Assembly (NCBI GenBank): GCA_003427395.1
Contig: BFEA01000030.1
Coordinates: 4,864,356 to 4,898,659, forward strand
Length of the DNA: 34,304 bases
Direction: 5' to 3'
From: Chara braunii
Lineage: Eukaryota; Streptophyta; Charophyceae; Charales; Characeae
Both the position numbers and the translations under genes were made by a program. Positions 30,501-34,304 of this stretch are shown in pieces; position 1 is the stretch's first letter, and every line of letters begins with the position of its first letter. Below the pieces are notes generated by a model. That model was not told the DNA's origin. It searched no databases and saw only the letters and a list, made by a program, of their open reading frames with translations.

Positions 30501-32155
30501 AACCTTGCCCCCCAAACCGATGTACTGGGGAAGGTCCACTCGTTTCAATGACTGACAAATAATCACTGGACTGTCCCTTCGCCCCTGAAACAAATGCATC
30601 CTGCGCACCAGCTTGACCCTGTACAGGCCACAAAGCAGGACATAACGGCAGATCCGCTCTGGCCCTTTATGATAAAACTCTGGAGGCGAAGGGGTCCCCG
30701 GCGAAAACACCCTCCGAACAGGTGGCACGACATATGGAGACAACCCCTCTTTGGCAACCCGCACATCCTGCAAGAATCAGGCCAACCCTTCTCTCTAGCG
30801 GCCAACTCCCACTGGCTTACCCGGGTTAAGAAGGGGGTTTTCACGATTGGGGACCTGTGGGATCCGGTGGAAGGGGAGTGGGCAACCCCATCCCAACTAC
30901 AACGTAAACTAAAACATGTCAAAAATGTGGAAGAGAAGGCTAATCTGCTAGACTGCTAAAAGAAGCCCTCCCCATCGCTTGGCATCTCACCTTGAGGGAG
31001 GGACCGACAGTCCGTCGGGACGATTGGGTTGTCAGATACTCTGACTCCCCGACCCCCCTGCTTGTGTTTAACGTCAAAGATAATATGCAGGGCACTTGTG
31101 AACGGGAAGCATATGAACCCCAATCGCCAGGAGCCAGATTCACCAAACTGCTGAGAAACGACAACCTGGATACCACAGCTGCATGGGGGGGACTGGTGCA
31201 GGTGAGAGTGGTGGGGGACCACGAAAATGGGTACTACGCATATGAATCCACTATACCAGTGGCCAAATTCCCATTTGACTTGGCGGAGTGGGAGTGGCCG
31301 GACGCCAAACCAATGAACATCTGGACCTACACAGTAAAAGGAGGGTACCGAACATCGCAACAAACCCAACCGATCAGTCAAACAACGACGGACAGATGGG
31401 GGCGGGACTCACTGTTGGACCATAAACTATCACAATTATTGGACTGGTCCACATATGCAAGGATCATGCCCACAAACCATAGGGCGTTGCAGTGGCAGAT
31501 CCTGCACCGCTGCCTCCCCACCCCTGACTGGTTGGTTTCCAGGACTACCCTGGAACAGCAAGGAAAGTTGTCTCCCATATGCGCATATTGTGCTAACACG
31601 CCGGCCAGGGCGACCCTCGAACACTGTCTCCTGGCGTGCTCGATGGTAACCCAATTATGACAATGGTGGGATGCAGCATTTCACTCTCTTGCTGGATACC
31701 ACATTCCCTGGGATATCGGCCTCCTGCTGCTTGGAAAGAATCGCCACCTACTAACTAACTGATCACCATTTGTGTCTAACCTCTTTACGTACACGAGGCT
31801 GCATCTCCTAATGCTGGCCTGGAGGGCCAGATGCTCTTTTGAACGAAAGGACCATCAATTTGGGTTGAGGCAGGCGCAACAGGCAGTGGAGGACCTGATT
31901 AGGTCCAAAACCCAGGAAGCGTGGAAGGCGATGAAGCGAGATCTTTTGGAGGAAGAAGACCCTCCTACCAGGGAGATAATCCGAGACTCATACATGCAAA
32001 CCTCGCAAGACCCTGCCAAACTGTTCTCGGAACTGAACAACGAACTTGACATTAAATGGAAACCGTGGAGGACAACGGAACCCCAATGACAAAGGAAACC
32101 CTTCGCTGAATTCCGGGTCCCATACCTACAACCCAACTTTGTGCTGCTCCCTACC
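27578..32155 (+). pseudogene. LINE copy 3 ORF2: APE endonuclease, reverse transcriptase, zf-RVT
   Basis: ORF2 carries out target-primed reverse transcription. From ATG 27578: the endonuclease has SLNVNG (27695), CIQETR (about 27800), VSVYAPND, AGDFN (Asp codon 28124) and FDHSMI (28430), so catalytic Asn, Glu, Asp and His are all present. RT has the block KTPGMDSF, LYKKGD..NIRNYRPITL, the first catalytic Asp in FIDFEKTYD, and FADDL (29867-29881). The C-terminus has GGLGILDPE, GVFTIGDLWDP, TYTVKGGYR, RCLPTPDWLVSR, and zinc ligands CAYC and EHCLLAC. Stops: 27782, 28070, 28532, 29585, 29720, 30549, 31658, 31760 and 32087. Frameshifts lie near 30310 and 30950. The natural terminus (VLLP) lacks its stop, so the frame drifts on to 32458. 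Confidence 0.88.
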
Positions 32156-32690
32156 CCTGTGCCGACGGACCCAGCGCCCCCTTCCCCCCCCTTCCCCCCC
32201 GACCTTACCGCCCCAGCAGCACCCGCCCCGCGCACTGCCTCCTTCCCTGACACTCACCCCGGCGCCTGCAGCATGACTCAAAAAGGACAGCCGGATCAAT
32301 TGGCGATGGAAGGTGAGGATAGCAACAAAGATATCAAAGGTGAGGATAGCAGCAACAGTATCAAAGGTGGACTGCCAACTCTAACTGCGGTGCTTCGGGC
32401 ATCGAGAGGGACACAGATGGTGCAGCAGTTTGGCCTACACAGCCTCGACAGGGTATAGGGTTTATAGGGTCTATAGGGTTTTTAGGTGGTCTGGCGCAAA
32501 GACGTTCAGATCAGTTGTCTTTCAATAAACCTAGGCTACAGCAGAAGTACAAGGCATGGACAGAAGCACAGGCCAACTATGGGTGCTTTTGGATCCGGAA
32601 GGGTGAGTGAAAGATGGGAGGGTGGGAAAATCCAGAGGGACTGAAAGACCTGCTGGGAACAATAGATAAGTGTTGAGGTACAATGGGGGG
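32156..32690 (+). other. LINE copy 3 3' UTR and junction with LINE copy 4
   Basis: It holds C-rich sequence, a two-unit 27-base repeat (GAGGATAGCAACA..ATATCAAAGGT, 32313-32366), a GGGTTTATA-type run (32451-32487) and AATAAA (32524-32529). The segment 32530-32690 may be badly decayed ORF2 of copy 4 or host sequence; I cannot place the boundary. Confidence 0.5.
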
Positions 32691-33402
32691 CTACAGGAGG
32701 CGGTCCCTCTAGCCTGGGTGCAACAACTTAAGCAAGGTCCTACCATCCAACAGGGGGACTGGGTGGTCCAGTGGACACAACTCCACTCACCAACAATGGT
32801 CGGACGAGTGACAAACATGTCCAACCATCAGGTTTACGTAGAAGCATACAACATTTCCCATCCCGGGGTGAGGTGTTCCCCTGTGCTGAGAAACGAAGAA
32901 GTTGATCACGACTCAAACTGGTCTGGTCTTGTCAGGGTAAGAGTTCTGGAAGAAGAGAATGGAACGTTCTCTGTCTTCCAACCGGACTCCCCCCTCACCA
33001 CTCTACCCTTTGACCCGTTGGATTGGGAATGGACACAAAAAAATTGCACCAACTACAGGAGGCGGTCCCTCTAGCCTGGGTGCAACAACTTAAGCAAGGT
33101 CCTACCATCCAACAAGGGGACTGGGTGGTCCAGTGGACACAGCTCCACTCACCAACAATGGTCGGACGGGTGACAAACATGTCCAACCATCAGGTTCACG
33201 TAGAAGCCTACAGCGTTTCCCATCTGGGGGTGAGGTGCTCCCCCGTGCTGAGAAACGAAGAAGCTGATCACGACTCAAACTGGTCTGGTCTTGTTAGGGT
33301 AAGAGTTCTGGAAGAAGAGAATGGAACGTTCTTTGTCTTCCAACCGGACTCCCCCCTCGCCACTCTACCCTTTGACCCGTTGGATTGGAAATGGACACAG
33401 CC
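32691..33402 (+). repeat. 362-bp tandem duplication inside LINE copy 4
   Basis: 32691-33038 is repeated at 33053-33400 with about 17 differences by eye (roughly 95% identity). The first unit ends GGACACA, followed by AAAAAATTGCACCAA at the join. The 362-base offset is not a multiple of three, so the two units read in different frames (EAVPLAWVQQLKQGP occurs in both). Confidence 0.9.
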
Positions 33403-34300
33403 TCCCCCGGCCAAACCCCGCAAAATCTGGCAATATTCCGTGAAACATGGTTATCGCAAAGTGCATAGGACCTGCCAGACGGAGGCGTTGATAAAAAGAC
33501 GGTGGGGGAGTGACTCAATCCTCCCCCCGGAGGACCTCAGGGATTTCTCTTGGTCGCAATATACACACATAATGTCGACGGCACACAGGGCACTGCAGTG
33601 GCAGATCCTTTACCGTTGTCTGCCCACCCCTGACTGGCTCGTCACAAGGACATACCTTGAACAGCAAGGCCGCCTTTCACCCATTTGCCGCTACTGCTGT
33701 AGGGCCTGCCAGCCCGCGCGAGAAACCCTGGAACACTGCCTATTAGGCTGTGTGATGGTCTCCCAGATATGGAGGTGGTGGGACGCCGCATGGACGGCCC
33801 TCACAGGCTCCCAGTTCCCGTGGGTACCCAGACTTCTGCTCCTAGGGAACTAGGCGGACGTTCCGCCTACCTGGTCCCCCTATGAAAGGAACCTCTTTCA
33901 AATTACAAGACTAGAGTTGCTGATGATAACATGGCGAGCCCGTTGTTCCTTCAAACGACAGCAGCACATGGTTGGGCTCCCGCAAGCCAAGGAACACATC
34001 ACAAACTACCTGACAGCTAGGGTAAAAGCATCTTGGGACCACCTCCGACACCAAACGCGGTTAATAGAGGATAACTCGAGCCTCACTCCTCAGGCCAAGA
34101 AACAGAAAACAGAGGAAGCGAGGAACCGGTTCTCAGAGGAGTGGTTGGGACCTACGAAAGCGGTGGCGGACATCCACGACTCACAAATACAATGGAATTA
34201 CTGGAGGAGGGACGAAAATACGTGGACTTACAAACCACTATCTCATTTCTTCGTCCCATATGCAGCCACCCCCCCCTCTTTCCTCCTCCTCCCCGACTAA
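33053..34300 (+). pseudogene. LINE copy 4 ORF2 C-terminus (zf-RVT)
   Basis: The frame holds EAVPLAWVQQLKQGPTIQQG, FDPLDWKWTQ, WQYSVKHGYRKVH, RALQWQILYRCLPTPDWLV, the zinc ligands CRYC and EHCLLGC, and IWRWWDAAWTALTGSQF. One in-frame TAG lies at 33851-33853, after which reading continues (TWSPYERNLFQITRLELL, RARCSFKRQQH) to the ORF2 end. This is the best preserved zf-RVT region of the four copies. It has no RT or endonuclease, so it is a dead 5'-truncated insertion. Confidence 0.85.
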
Positions 34301-34304
34301 TCCC

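Larger units (their letters stand above)
25850..32520 (+). mobile_element. LINE copy 3, nearly complete, two ORFs
   Basis: A non-LTR retrotransposon with a 5' region (from about 25850; exact end unknown), ORF1 (26242-27459), ORF2 (27578 to about 32155) and a 3' UTR with a GGGTTTATA-rich run (32451-32487) and AATAAA (32524-32529). ORF2 has an APE endonuclease, RT and zf-RVT, as in plant-type LINEs. No poly(A) is visible, perhaps because LINE copy 4 begins close by. Stops and two frameshifts make it inactive. Confidence 0.85.
32691..34304 (+). mobile_element. LINE copy 4, 5'-truncated, runs to the right edge
   Basis: It carries only the C-terminal part of ORF2, closest to copies 1 and 3. The reading frame ends at FVPYAATPPSFLLLPD with TAA near 34298, equivalent to the natural ORF2 end of copy 1. 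An internal 362-base tandem duplication lies at the 5' side. The 3' UTR is beyond the window. Confidence 0.85.

Noticed and set aside
16038-32155. Reading UGA as tryptophan to explain the LINE stops
   Set aside because: TGG codons are abundant in the same ORFs, frameshifts are also present, and TAG occurs at Trp positions too. Decay is the simpler explanation.

Overview
This window looks like nuclear DNA of a streptophyte-type green organism, packed with dead retroelements. My best guess is a charophyte alga of the Chara type. The guess rests on the flavour of the Ty3/gypsy gag and LINE proteins, a tRNA-Asp primer site as in plant gypsy elements, and GGGTTTA-rich tails. No bacterial operon, rRNA, tRNA gene or CRISPR array is visible. 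Scattered single Ns (about 6998-7104), NN at 18771-18772 and a 667-base N run (22546-23212) mark a draft scaffold.

Layout. (1) 1-16036 is a minus-strand Ty3/gypsy LTR retrotransposon that runs off the left edge. It has part of the 3' LTR (1-713), a 1.9 kb non-coding stretch, an extra gag-like ORF downstream of integrase (2575-5225), a gag-protease-RT-RNase H-integrase region (5391-11990), a tRNA-Asp primer-binding site (12279-12296) and a very long 5' LTR (12299-16036). All coding regions carry stops and frameshifts. (2) The LTR element sits inside an older plus-strand LINE, whose ORF2 resumes at 16037 and whose 3' tail ends in poly(A) at 19136. (3) 19137-22545 is mosaic: unrecognised sequence, an orphan retroposon tail with a (GAAAA)10 array, a probable SGNH/GDSL hydrolase exon remnant (20643-20900), an 11-bp minisatellite and a diverged 174-bp duplication. 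(4) A second, 5'-truncated LINE (23390-25725) is bounded by ~100-bp direct repeats. (5) A nearly complete LINE with ORF1 and ORF2 occupies about 25850-32500, preceded by tandem hairpin-bearing repeats. (6) A fourth LINE fragment (32691-34304) contains an internal 362-bp duplication.

How the parts relate. The four LINE copies share one ORF2 architecture: APE endonuclease, reverse transcriptase, then a C-terminal zf-RVT zinc-binding region. Two of them end in a related hairpin plus poly(A). Comparing the copies shows that most ORF2 stops whose original codon can be inferred lie where a sister copy has tryptophan. The gypsy element has two gag-like proteins, one on each side of pol; their zinc-knuckle tails look related. 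No intact host gene is recognised.
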